In this document: one piece after another, positions 52,011-60,117 of the stretch | Numbering within the stretch: the stretch's first letter is position 1 | Layout: each line of letters begins with the position of its first letter | NCBI GenBank assembly: GCA_021771035.1 | Contig: JAETPU010000003.1 | Location: forward strand, 124,001 to 188,000 | DNA length: 64,000 bases | Source of the DNA: Marvinbryantia formatexigens | GTDB lineage: Bacteria; Bacillota; Clostridia; Oscillospirales; Ruminococcaceae | Direction: 5' to 3' | The notes under the pieces: generated by a model | What the model was told of the DNA's origin: nothing | What the model saw: the letters and a program-made list of their open reading frames with translations, nothing else | Databases searched by the model: none | Program-made: the position numbers and the translations under genes

Positions 52011-55000
52011 ATGGAGATATTAGAACAGTGCCAGAAATGGAATGAGAACGACGAATACCAGAAAATCATAGACGCCCTGGAGGCCATTCCCGCCGAGGAG
52101 CGCACCCCGGAGCTGGACAGCGAACTCGCCCGAGCCTACAACAACCTGGCAGAACCCGGTGACCAGGAATTATTTGAAAAGGCCCTTACTCTGCTGAAGC
52201 CCCACGAGGAGTATTTCCAGGGGGATCACTGCTGGAACTACCGCATGGGGTATACCTATTACTACTTAGATCAGGAGGGCCCGGCGCTGCGGTATTTTAA
52301 GCAGGCGCTGGAGGCCTGCCCCGGAGATGAGGACACCCAGACTCTCATTGACGACTGCCGCCGTCGGCTGTCCCTGCCCCGGTTTGAGAAAAACTTCCGG
52401 GAGAGGACGCAGGAAGCCTGGACCGCCTTTGCCAAGATCGAGGGGGAACTGCGGGCCATCATGGATGCGGATAAACTGCGGGAGCGCGGCGAGGAAATTA
52501 TGGAAAAATGCGGTGAGGCGCTGGAGCTGGCTCTCTCCTCCCCTGCCTTTGAACTGGGCTTCAATGGTAAAAAATACGAATTGATCCTCAGCGCCGAGGG
52601 CAGCCGGGCCGAGCTGTTCCCTCTGGTCTATTTCCAGCGCCATGCACCGGTGTCCGTGCTGGAGCACTGGGACATTCTGGTGGGACGCCAAAGCGAAGGG
52701 GACTTTTCCCTCCGGGCCGCAGACGTGGCGGTACGGGCGGAGGATGTACAGGTATGGGCGGAGCCCACAGAGGATGGCCGGGCGGGCCTGACCCTGTTCT
52801 GTGAAAAGCTTCTGCCCGTGCTGCGCACGGACGAGAATAGAGTTTGGTGGCTCCTCTCTACCCTCATCGATCAGACGCTGGGAGAGGTCAGTGCCATTGC
52901 CCTCATCGGCTGGATGGATGTGGTGGATCGGCCCAAAGAGGGGACGTCCATTTCCCTGTCCCAACTGCCCCAGGCCCTCCGGGATATGAATTTCAAGCTG
53001 TGGGACGATGCTCAGGATTATCTGGACAACAGCTACATCGCCTATGAGCTGACCCCTGTGGAGGATCCGGACGCCGACTGGCGGCTGGATGTTTACACCG
53101 GCTCCACCCGCCTGCCGGTACTCGTCAACGAGTACATGAGCGCTGAGAGCAATACCGTGGATGAATACCACAGGGATGGCATTGCAGCTGGTTTCCTGTG
53201 CTATCCGGTAAACGGGTTTAAAGGTGAGAACCGAGCGGAACAGATTCTGCAATTTCGGGACACCTTGCAGGAGGCGATTCAGGAACACGCCGGCGGGGAC
53301 GCAGTCACCTTCCTGGGTGGAGCCACCGGACTATACTATGGATATCTGGACTTCATTGCATGGGATTTACCCGCTGTACTGGACGCGGCCAGAGATTTCT
53401 TCGCTGACTCCAACACGGTCCAGGGGGGCTTCCACGTGTTCCGCCGGGATATGGGGGCAGTCCGCCTGTGGGAACAGGAAACAGAGCCGGAAGTGGACCC
53501 GGAGACAGGATCCCTGCTTTCATCAGAGGACATCGAAACGCTGGAATCCTTTGACGAGGGTATTTCAGGCTACTTTGGAAAAATGATCCGCTGGCTGGAA
53601 GACTTTATTGAGCAGGGAGTGCAGGAGGGAAAATTCACCCAGCGTCAGGCCCAGCAGGATCTCCAGATCGCTCTCTGGTATTCCTTTGCCTGCAACAATC
53701 TGGATGAGTACCGGTACTACTGCAAGGCGGCAGACTGGATGAAAGGTTCGGAGAAAAATGCTGCAGGCTGTGCCATGTGGTACTATCGCTATTCGGTGGC
53801 TTTAATGTACTGCGGACGGCTGGAAGAAGCACTGAGCTATGCAGAAAAAGGCATTCAGGAGGAACCGGACTACCCATGGATCTGGCTGCAAGTAGGTAAG
53901 CTGCGCAGCCACTTTGGAAATAAAACCGGTGCTCTGGAGGCGGTCGCCCACGGACTTGCGCTGGAACCCGGCGATTACGAGTTCCTTACTTTGAAACAAG
54001 AAATCGAGCATGGCGCGCCGCTGGAACAGATGGAATACCACTGGATTAACCCCGATGCCGACCAAACGCTCCAACAGGGGCTGGACGAGGATGCTGATGA
54101 CAAGCAGCGCTCCATCTCTTGTATAACGGTCAATAAAGAAGGTCTGGAACGCTTCTGGAGCATCTTTGGCCCCAGGCCGGAGCAGTACACACCAAACGCG
54201 CCCTACACGCAGTTCCCTTATCCAGTCCAGGACCGTACTGTTGATCTGGTGTTTCAGATGAATGAAGGGGGAATGTCAAAGCTGGATACCGGCTGGCTGG
54301 AACAGCTGAAGGGTTGGCTCCAGGATGGGCGGTGGCTGGAACGGAAGCACCCGGACGGCAGAGCGGCACGCTTGGACACGGTGCTGGTGGGGCTGGACTA
54401 CCGCATGGGCCTCCTATACAAGCTGACAGAGGAGAATGTATACTTCCAGATCTTCCTGAACCCGGACGGGACGGAACAGGAGGGCGCTTTCTGGTCCTCG
54501 GAGGAGGGTCGTGAACCGGAACTCTATACTGAGGAGGAAATGTCCGCGGCAGAGCAGCACATTAAAAACACCTTTGGGGAATTTGAGAATGTGTTCCATG
54601 AGCTGGTTTCTCCCGATATCCATGTGGACATCTGCGTTATTCCGCCCTCTGAGGAGCGGGACTACTACACGCTGGTAACCATGGGAATGGGAGCCCACCG
54701 GATGAATGTGCCCCAGGAGCTGGCAGAATACAAGCTGGAGCGGGCGGAGCTGGCCATCGCCCTGCCGCCGGACTGGAGACTGGATGAGGAATCTATGAAG
54801 GAGGAGCGCTGGTACTGGCCGATCCGTCTGCTGAAGGTGCTGGCCCGCCTGCCCATTACATCGGATACCTGGCTGGGCTGGGGGCATACCATGGACAACC
54901 AAAAGCAGTTTGCGGAGGACACGAAACTCTGCGCCGCGATCCTGGTAGGACCGCAAAACGTCGCAGAGGGCGGCGATCTCTGCCAGCTTCCCGGGGGCGA

Positions 55001-55151
55001 GGAGGTCAACTTCTACCAGGTCATCCCCCTGTACCGGGAGGAGCTGGAATATAAGTTGAAACATGATGCAGAAGCGCTGATGGAGCAAATGACAGAGGTC
55101 AGCTTTGTGGTACATCCGGATCGGCTAAGCAGTATGGAAGAAAGGGAATGA
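52011..55151 (+). CDS. Large TPR and SUFU-domain protein, probable immunity protein
   Basis: 1046 residues, ATG 52011 after AAAGGAGG. The N-terminal 125 residues form TPR-like helices (YQKIIDALEAIPAEE, RYFKQALEACPGDED). A large middle region (about 130-510) has no family I recognise. A second TPR segment spans about 560-680 (ALMYCGRLEEALSYAEKGI). The C-terminal 190 residues match the suppressor-of-fused (SUFU) fold: HVDICVIPPSEERDYYTLVTMGMG, ALPPDWRLD, WYWPIRLLKVLARLP, TWLGWGHTM and PGGEEVNFYQVIPLYREEL. Bacterial SUFU proteins are immunity factors in polymorphic-toxin systems. Fusion with TPR and an extra middle domain makes this one much larger than a single SUFU protein. It is the last gene of the series. 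Confidence 0.8.
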   Translation: MEILEQCQKWNENDEYQKIIDALEAIPAEERTPELDSELARAYNNLAEPGDQELFEKALTLLKPHEEYFQGDHCWNYRMGYTYYYLDQEGPALRYFKQALEACPGDEDTQTLIDDCRRRLSLPRFEKNFRERTQEAWTAFAKIEGELRAIMDADKLRERGEEIMEKCGEALELALSSPAFELGFNGKKYELILSAEGSRAELFPLVYFQRHAPVSVLEHWDILVGRQSEGDFSLRAADVAVRAEDVQVWAEPTEDGRAGLTLFCEKLLPVLRTDENRVWWLLSTLIDQTLGEVSAIALIGWMDVVDRPKEGTSISLSQLPQALRDMNFKLWDDAQDYLDNSYIAYELTPVEDPDADWRLDVYTGSTRLPVLVNEYMSAESNTVDEYHRDGIAAGFLCYPVNGFKGENRAEQILQFRDTLQEAIQEHAGGDAVTFLGGATGLYYGYLDFIAWDLPAVLDAARDFFADSNTVQGGFHVFRRDMGAVRLWEQETEPEVDPETGSLLSSEDIETLESFDEGISGYFGKMIRWLEDFIEQGVQEGKFTQRQAQQDLQIALWYSFACNNLDEYRYYCKAADWMKGSEKNAAGCAMWYYRYSVALMYCGRLEEALSYAEKGIQEEPDYPWIWLQVGKLRSHFGNKTGALEAVAHGLALEPGDYEFLTLKQEIEHGAPLEQMEYHWINPDADQTLQQGLDEDADDKQRSISCITVNKEGLERFWSIFGPRPEQYTPNAPYTQFPYPVQDRTVDLVFQMNEGGMSKLDTGWLEQLKGWLQDGRWLERKHPDGRAARLDTVLVGLDYRMGLLYKLTEENVYFQIFLNPDGTEQEGAFWSSEEGREPELYTEEEMSAAEQHIKNTFGEFENVFHELVSPDIHVDICVIPPSEERDYYTLVTMGMGAHRMNVPQELAEYKLERAELAIALPPDWRLDEESMKEERWYWPIRLLKVLARLPITSDTWLGWGHTMDNQKQFAEDTKLCAAILVGPQNVAEGGDLCQLPGGEEVNFYQVIPLYREELEYKLKHDAEALMEQMTEVSFVVHPDRLSSMEERE

Positions 55152-55253
55152 GAGGCCCATTTTAAGGGAAGGCACAAGCAGAAGAATTTGATACTGGATT
55201 GATACTTATCGTATCCTCCCGGTAAACAAGAGAATGATTGCAAGGGACAAACA

Positions 55254-55295
55254 AAACGGCCGTGCTGAATTTGTCGTTCAGCACGGCCGTTTTTA
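55254..55295. terminator. Terminator between the SUFU gene and the DUF3795 gene
   Basis: AAAACGGCCGTGCTGAA and TTCAGCACGGCCGTTTT around a seven-base loop, T run on both strands. Serves two convergent genes. Confidence 0.9.
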
Positions 55296-55299
55296 TTTT

Positions 55300-55719
55300 T
55301 TATCTTTTATATTTCATCTGGGCCCGGCACTGGCTGCACTCTCTGTCGTGAAGAGAAATCACTCCTCCGCAATTCGGGCAGGTGTAAATTTCAAGCTGCT
55401 GTTCCATAAAGGCGGCAAGGCCATGCTCCTTGGCAAAAAGACTGTTTTGTACCAAGCTCGCGCTGTAACGCTGGTGATAGCTCTTTTCTAAGTTCCGAAT
55501 CAGTTTACAGGGAAAAGCACCACATTCAAAACAATAGGCCAATCCCTTTTCCTGTACGCAATCTTTGATTTTGCACTTACGGCAGTGTTCCGGCTTGCCA
55601 TCGTCACCCGGCAGGCATCCAGCACAAGGGAGTTTCCTACAGCAATGCTGATAACACACCATGCAATTCATGCCGCAGGGGGCGAAGAAAGCGGCGTCAA
55701 TTACTGGGGGCATCTTCAT
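55300..55719 (-). CDS. DUF3795 cysteine-rich protein
   Basis: 139 residues with many Cys in CxxC-like pairs: FAPCGMNCMVCYQHCC, CAGCLPGDD, HCRKCKIKDCVQ, YCFECGAFPCKLI, a DUF3795 pattern, followed by a C-terminal zinc-ribbon-like CPNCGGVI and CSQCRAQM. It probably binds zinc or an Fe-S cluster; the function of the family is unknown. The start is ATG 55719, with GAGGAG seven bases upstream. Confidence 0.82.
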   Translation of the reverse strand: MKMPPVIDAAFFAPCGMNCMVCYQHCCRKLPCAGCLPGDDGKPEHCRKCKIKDCVQEKGLAYCFECGAFPCKLIRNLEKSYHQRYSASLVQNSLFAKEHGLAAFMEQQLEIYTCPNCGGVISLHDRECSQCRAQMKYKR

Positions 55720-55899
55720 AGCATAACTCCTCTCATGCGGTTTTATCTCTGTCCCGATGGATTTGCGTATTTGCCGCCGGCTATGGTGTCCGTAATATAC
55801 AGCGGCGAAAAAGATGATGGGAAAAGCTTCATGCACAATGCTGTTCCGTCAACGATAAAGGCGGAACCCCTGTATCTTGGGAAGAGAGACAAACACCAA

Positions 55900-56592
55900 T
55901 CATAAAAAACGCGCAAATATTCCTGCGCCAACCACAGTGAGAAGCCCGGAAACCACAACGGACAGGCTGCTCATGGCCCCCTCCACCTCTCCAATCTCCA
56001 TAGCCTTGGCGGTACCCATCACGTGGGAGGAGGACCCAATGGCAATGCCCTTTGCAACCGGATGGGTAATCCGAAACAATTTACACACCGGCTGGGCCAG
56101 CATACTGCCTAAAATCCCGGTAATGATAATGACCGCCACCGTTAAGGAAACATGGCCTCCCAATTCCTGTGTAACCCCCATCCCGATAGCCGTGGTGATG
56201 GATTTGGGCAGCAGCGTCACATAGGCGCTGTGATCCATCCCCAGCAGCCAAGCCAGGAACAGCACGCTGCACAGGCTGGTCAGCACGCCGCTGAAAATTC
56301 CCGCCAGCACCGCTTTGAGATTTTGGCGCAGCAGCTGGAACTGTTCATACAAGGGAATTGCCAGGCAGACTGTTGCGGGCCCAAGCAGATAGCTGAGATA
56401 TTGGGCGCCGGCATGATAGCTTTCGTAATCAACCCGGAACAAGACCAATACGCCCATCGTCAGGACAATGGCGATGAGCAGCGGATGAAACAGCGCCAGC
56501 TTGAATTTTCGTTTGAGCACAGTTCCCAATCCATAGGAGGCAAAGCTGATTAGGACTCCAAAAAAAACAGAATTTTCAAAGAATTCACCCAT
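55900..56592 (-). CDS. lrgB: LrgB/CidB-family membrane protein
   Basis: 230-residue protein with about seven to eight helices. LGPATVCLAIPLYEQ, LLPKSITTAIGMGV and GIAIGSSSHVMGTAKAMEIGEVEGAMSS identify the LrgB/CidB family. LrgAB/CidAB modulate murein hydrolase export and have been linked to pyruvate or acetate movement. The start is ATG 56592, with GGGGAGCGG upstream, overlapping lrgA by eight bases. Confidence 0.93.
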   Translation of the reverse strand: MGEFFENSVFFGVLISFASYGLGTVLKRKFKLALFHPLLIAIVLTMGVLVLFRVDYESYHAGAQYLSYLLGPATVCLAIPLYEQFQLLRQNLKAVLAGIFSGVLTSLCSVLFLAWLLGMDHSAYVTLLPKSITTAIGMGVTQELGGHVSLTVAVIIITGILGSMLAQPVCKLFRITHPVAKGIAIGSSSHVMGTAKAMEIGEVEGAMSSLSVVVSGLLTVVGAGIFARFL

Positions 56593-56956
56593 TTTTCTCA
56601 ACCGCTCCCCTTTTTGTACGGCGGATAACAATCTGTGTCACCCAGCCGGATACCACCATGACCACCAGGGTGGTCACCACTGTAATAATCAGATACTCCA
56701 CCCATGCCGGTTTGAGAATTTCCCAGGAACTAAGCAGCCCCACCGCCGCCGGGATAAAGAGAAGGGGCATAATCTCGATAAGAAACATCCCGGTTTCCCG
56801 AACGGCGCTGACAGGGAAAATCTTAAATTCCAGGCACACAAACAGTATGACAATTCCATAGATGCTGGCAGGGATTGGCAACGGGATACATTCATGCAGG
56901 ATTTCCCCAAGAAAGGAAATCATAAGGATAATTCCAAATTGTTTGAGAAATTTCAA
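56585..56956 (-). CDS. lrgA: LrgA/CidA-family membrane protein
   Basis: 123 residues, four helices, holin-like. The start is TTG 56956, with GGGGGAG seven bases upstream; the product then begins MKFLKQFGIILMISFLGE, as in the family. Upstream in-frame ATG codons at 56986 and 56998 lack good sites. KPAWVEYLIITVV and the basic C-terminus are typical. First gene of lrgAB. Confidence 0.9.
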   Translation of the reverse strand: MKFLKQFGIILMISFLGEILHECIPLPIPASIYGIVILFVCLEFKIFPVSAVRETGMFLIEIMPLLFIPAAVGLLSSWEILKPAWVEYLIITVVTTLVVMVVSGWVTQIVIRRTKRGAVEKNG

Positions 56957-57100
56957 ATTGGCTCTCCCCCATTTGCTGTCGTTCATTACCTGTTTCATTT
57001 TATCGCAGATGTGCTGTCTGTACAAGCCCGATTCCCGTACTGTGACTGGAGGAGCCCGCGGGGTCTTGGGTTCGGCGCCGGTTCCTCTCCCCTTTTTCCA

Positions 57101-57252
57101 TTTACATCCATCGCCGGGGAACGTATCATGATACCCCAAAGCCTTCAAACCCTATCCCGCTCCGGGGAGCCTTTCGGAACCCGACGGGACTGTTTTCACG
57201 GGAGATGCCCGCAGGTTCTGTGGAGTAACCGGTACCGGCGGTAAGGGAAGAT
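57101..57252 (+). promoter_or_regulatory. Promoter-plus-leader cassette, copy 1 (without its gene)
   Basis: TTTACA (57101-57106), 17 bases, TATCAT (57124-57129), then a leader sharing ordered blocks with 59961-60117: ATGATACCC, AAAGCCT, CAAACCC, GGGGA, TTTTCA/TTCCATGGGA, GCCCG, AGGTTTTG-like, CCGGCGGTAAGGGA. A short frame (23 codons, ATG 57261) follows but no S41 gene, so this may be a remnant of a duplicated locus. The rest of the region up to 57498 has an extended -10 (TGCTATGAT, near 57389) that may drive the 57499 gene. Confidence 0.65.
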
Positions 57253-57498
57253 ACCGCACCATGCGCAAGCCGAACTTCCTCGCTGTCCATAAAGCAGCGC
57301 CGGTGACATCGCGGAGCTGCATGGCAAGATAAAAATCCGCCTGTAATATGCCTGCATATCATCCATCTGTTCCTCTGCGTTATTTTATGCTATGATGTAC
57401 CCAAACAGGCGGCAGTTCCAAGCGGGCAGCCGCCAGAAGGACGCCCACCGTGATAAGGCCCTTTCCTCTATGAACACTTCGGGCCGGGAGGAAACAGG

Positions 57499-58077
57499 AT
57501 GGAGCATTCGAACCATTACTCCAAGGAACTCCTTGAGAAAAAATTGGACTATCCAAACGGTGTAAAATTCATGAAAGAATTTGACCGAATCCACCGTGGA
57601 ACGACACTGAAACTCTGCGTTTACCCCGATATGGTGATTCAGTATCCCGGTTCCAAGGAACCCGGAGATTATATCTTTTTTTCCTTCAATAAACGGACAA
57701 AACAGCTTTGGCAGCCGGCCCATACGGATATTTGCAGGTTTTTATATGGGTTGGGTTCCAAAAGCGGTTCCCACTGTGCGCGGTTAATCAAGCTCCTGAG
57801 CCATACTTACCAGTTTGGAACCAGCAAGCCCTTTGAGGATCCGGATTTAAAAAAATTACAGTATTTACTGTTCTGGATGACGCTTCAGGAGGAGATTAAT
57901 TATCCTCAGGCATCCGGCTTCAAGGGAATCCTGATGCCGTACTGCAGATACTTTGAAGCAGTTTGCTGCTGCAATCCCGATCACGGTATCACTCTGCCTG
58001 AAGTTCTGAACCGGTGTAATTCCGGCAGTATCCCGGCGCTGTATCCGATTCCCCACGCTCCCATTTTTTACGCGTAA
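57499..58077 (+). CDS. Uncharacterised 192-residue protein
   Basis: ATG 57499, with GGGAGG seven bases upstream. Soluble and mixed alpha/beta: MEHSNHYSKELLEKKLDYP, FDRIHRGTTLKLCVYPDMVIQYPG, FRFLYGLGS-like (CRFLYGLGSKSGSHCARLIKLL), LQYLLFWMTLQEEINYPQ, and CRYFEAVCCCNP. Several aromatic and Cys residues. No membrane helix or signal peptide. I do not recognise the family and propose no function. Confidence 0.6.
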   Translation: MEHSNHYSKELLEKKLDYPNGVKFMKEFDRIHRGTTLKLCVYPDMVIQYPGSKEPGDYIFFSFNKRTKQLWQPAHTDICRFLYGLGSKSGSHCARLIKLLSHTYQFGTSKPFEDPDLKKLQYLLFWMTLQEEINYPQASGFKGILMPYCRYFEAVCCCNPDHGITLPEVLNRCNSGSIPALYPIPHAPIFYA

Positions 58078-58158
58078 ACCGTTCCTCATTTCAGGCCCTC
58101 CAATCCTTGCTTTTAAGCCGTATTTATCCTATAATAAGCATCAAAAGGAGGGAAAGTG

Positions 58159-58270
58159 ATGAAAAAAATCGAATTATTTCTGCATAGTCATTTGATGACA
58201 TACACATTTTGTCTTTGAATTTTTAGGTGATGACTTCAAAAATATTCAGTATTTTTCAATTGATGGATAA
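58159..58270 (+). pseudogene. Short frameshifted remnant
   Basis: A very good ribosome binding site (AAAAGGAGGG, six bases before ATG 58159) leads only 19 codons (MKKIELFLHSHLMTYTFCL). The +1 frame continues with FEFLGDDFKNIQYFSIDG and ends at 58270. Together they look like a small gene broken by a frameshift or by loss of its middle, in AT-rich DNA. Confidence 0.45.
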
Positions 58271-58327
58271 ATGAGAATTGTTCAAGCTCTTTGAAATGAA
58301 AGATAACAAATACGTGGAGAAAAGGCA

Positions 58328-58873
58328 ATGGAAAACAGAAATAAAAAAAGTTATGAGTTTGTAAACGAGTTTATGATGAATGAGTATACAATGCATGAAA
58401 TAGCACTGGGAATTTGGACAAAAAGAAAAATCAAAAACAAGATTCCAATACTGCTTTATCTAACAGTGACACTTGTTCCCTTGATTTATGGAATGACATC
58501 AGAAAAAAAAGGATATACATTACTGGCTGCAGTCAACATATTTGTTGGTTTTGCTGGATTGCTTACATATTTTATAACATCAGCATACAGAAGCAAGAAA
58601 AAATGGAAACTACAGATATGTCAAACAATCGAAGAATGTGGAAAGGAAGAGCCCCTTCGTGTTTGTATAGGAGAAAATATTAGCTATTGTTTTAATGGGA
58701 TAACAAAAGTTGTTTCTTATCGTGATATAGAAAAGATGTTGCTGCTGGATATGTATCTTATATTAACACTGAAAAATGATGTTATTCTTCCAGTATGGAA
58801 GCTGGGATTTCAGGAAGGAAGCTGGGAAGAACTTGTCCCTTATGTGAAGCAGAAAATGAAACAGAAATTTTAA
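58328..58873 (+). CDS. YcxB-like membrane protein
   Basis: 181 residues, ATG 58328 after GGAGAAAAGGCA. Two helices (about 38-54 and 62-80), then a cytoplasmic domain with CIGENISYCFNGITKVVSYRDIEKML, YLILTLKNDVILPVW and FQEGSWEELVPYVKQKM, which fits the YcxB-like C-terminal domain. Function unknown. AT-rich compared with the window, with many Lys and Ile codons ending in A or T, suggesting recent transfer. It ends at a good terminator. Confidence 0.72.
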   Translation: MENRNKKSYEFVNEFMMNEYTMHEIALGIWTKRKIKNKIPILLYLTVTLVPLIYGMTSEKKGYTLLAAVNIFVGFAGLLTYFITSAYRSKKKWKLQICQTIEECGKEEPLRVCIGENISYCFNGITKVVSYRDIEKMLLLDMYLILTLKNDVILPVWKLGFQEGSWEELVPYVKQKMKQKF

Positions 58874-58923
58874 TAGATTTGCCGTAAAAGTTAATTTAAG
58901 GGAGAAAACATGGAGTATATTAT

Positions 58924-58962
58924 AAAGGAACCGGAACTGCATCAGCAGTTCCGGTTCCTTTT
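58924..58962. terminator. Terminator after the YcxB-like gene
   Basis: AAAGGAACCGGAACTGC, ATCA, GCAGTTCCGGTTCCTTT and more T. Also usable by the convergent XRE gene. Confidence 0.9.
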
Positions 58963-58998
58963 TTGCGCTTTTACCGGCCCATTTTCTTAATTGGGGTG

Positions 58999-59247
58999 TC
59001 ATTCTTCCCTGCCCAGCAGCCAATCCACCGAGACACCCAGGATATCCGCCAGGGCGTCCAATTCAAAATCGGTAACAGGACGCCGCTGTCTTTCCAAATT
59101 TGACAGCATAGGTTTTGAAAAATCCAGTCCCATTAGTTGCAGTTTTGCCAACAACTGATTCTGTTTCATACCACGATTTTTACGAATCCTTGCTACCCGC
59201 ACTCCAATTTTGTTTTTCGTTCCGTATGGGGATTTCCGCAGTACCAT
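58999..59247 (-). CDS. XRE-family helix-turn-helix regulator
   Basis: 82 residues, start ATG 59247, with GGAG eight bases upstream. The HTH_3 core spans VRVARIRKNRGMKQNQLLAKLQLMG to LSNLERQRRPVTDFELDALADILGVSVDWLLG, a complete lambda-repressor-like domain with nothing else. It should repress its own promoter, which lies inside the perfect inverted repeat at 59294-59334, and probably the divergent SLOG gene. Confidence 0.9.
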   Translation of the reverse strand: MVLRKSPYGTKNKIGVRVARIRKNRGMKQNQLLAKLQLMGLDFSKPMLSNLERQRRPVTDFELDALADILGVSVDWLLGREE

Positions 59248-59293
59248 TTTATCATCTCCAAAACCAGTATAGCAGAATTCCGAACATTCAAAT

Positions 59294-59334
59294 TTGGCAT
59301 TACCAAATATAATAAATTTATTTGGTAATGCCAA
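59294..59334. promoter_or_regulatory. Inverted-repeat operator overlapping the XRE promoter
   Basis: Perfect arms TTGGCATTACCAAAT (59294-59308) and ATTTGGTAATGCCAA (59320-59334). On the minus strand TTGGCA (59329-59334), 17 bases and TATATT (59306-59311) form the XRE promoter within it; on the plus strand TATAAT (59308-59313) lies in the centre. Binding would control both directions. Confidence 0.82.
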
Positions 59335-59357
59335 TGAAACGAAAAGGAGTCTGCAAT

Positions 59358-59828
59358 ATGCGAGAAAACACTTGCTGTTTCACCGGGCACAGAAGCCTTC
59401 CCCAGAGGCAGCTGGAACCCATTGCAAAACGGCTGGAAAGTGCCGTCGATACCCTCATTTCACAGGGAATCACAAATTTTATTTCCGGCGGGGCATTGGG
59501 CTTTGACAGTATGGCCGCCTCTCTCATTCTCAGAAAGAAGGCGCAGGGAGCCGGTATCTCCCTGACTTTTATGCTTCCCTGTCAGGCTGAGGATCGGTTT
59601 TGGCGCAGACGGGATCAGCTCAATTATGCTTATCTGCTGTCACAAGCCGATTATATTCAGGTTATTTCACAACATTACTACGACGGCTGTATGAAAAAAC
59701 GAAATGTTGCAATGGTTGATAACTCCGCATATTGTATTTGTGCTCTCATCCATGGGCACAGCGGCACACAGCAGACGGTCGATTATGCCCGCTCCCAAGG
59801 GCTTACGGTCATCTCGGTAACCGATTAA
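59358..59828 (+). CDS. SLOG-family (DUF1273/YspA-like) nucleotide-binding protein
   Basis: 156 residues, start ATG 59358 after AAAAGGAG. CCFTGHRSLP at the N-terminus, TNFISGGALGFDSMAASLIL and GITL-like strands, and late HGHSGTQQTVDYARSQGL match the SLOG/DUF1273 Rossmann fold with its glycine-rich nucleotide-binding turn. SLOG proteins bind nucleotide-derived ligands; many sit in defence or stress loci. The divergent XRE gene probably controls it. Confidence 0.85.
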   Translation: MRENTCCFTGHRSLPQRQLEPIAKRLESAVDTLISQGITNFISGGALGFDSMAASLILRKKAQGAGISLTFMLPCQAEDRFWRRRDQLNYAYLLSQADYIQVISQHYYDGCMKKRNVAMVDNSAYCICALIHGHSGTQQTVDYARSQGLTVISVTD

Positions 59829-59960
59829 AAAGGGCTTCCTGTTTCTGCGGAGCGATCTCCGTTTTTCCCACATTCAGGCCATCATCCCGTTGTCCTTTGC
59901 CAAGCACGCTTTCTCTGAATAGATTTTGTATGTCCATGGAGAGGATGCACCCTGTTTCCC

Positions 59961-60117
59961 TTTACATCGAGCCCTGGGAGAAGTATAATGATACCCAAAA
60001 GCCTCAAACCCCAGCTCCTTGGGGGAATCCTTCGGGAGCTGCCGGAGCCGCTTCCATGGGAAACGCCCGGAGGTTTTGCAGATGATCCGGCGCCGGCCGG
60101 TAAGGGAGGAAACCACA
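59961..60117 (+). promoter_or_regulatory. Promoter-plus-leader cassette, copy 2, before the S41 gene
   Basis: TTTACA (59961-59966), 17 bases, TATAAT (59984-59989), then a leader of about 120 bases with hairpin-forming blocks (GGGAGCTGCCGGAGCC, CCGGCGCCGGCCGG) ending in GGTAAGGGAGG as the ribosome binding site. Its ordered similarity to 57101-57252 suggests a duplicated regulatory cassette or a leader RNA. Confidence 0.7.
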
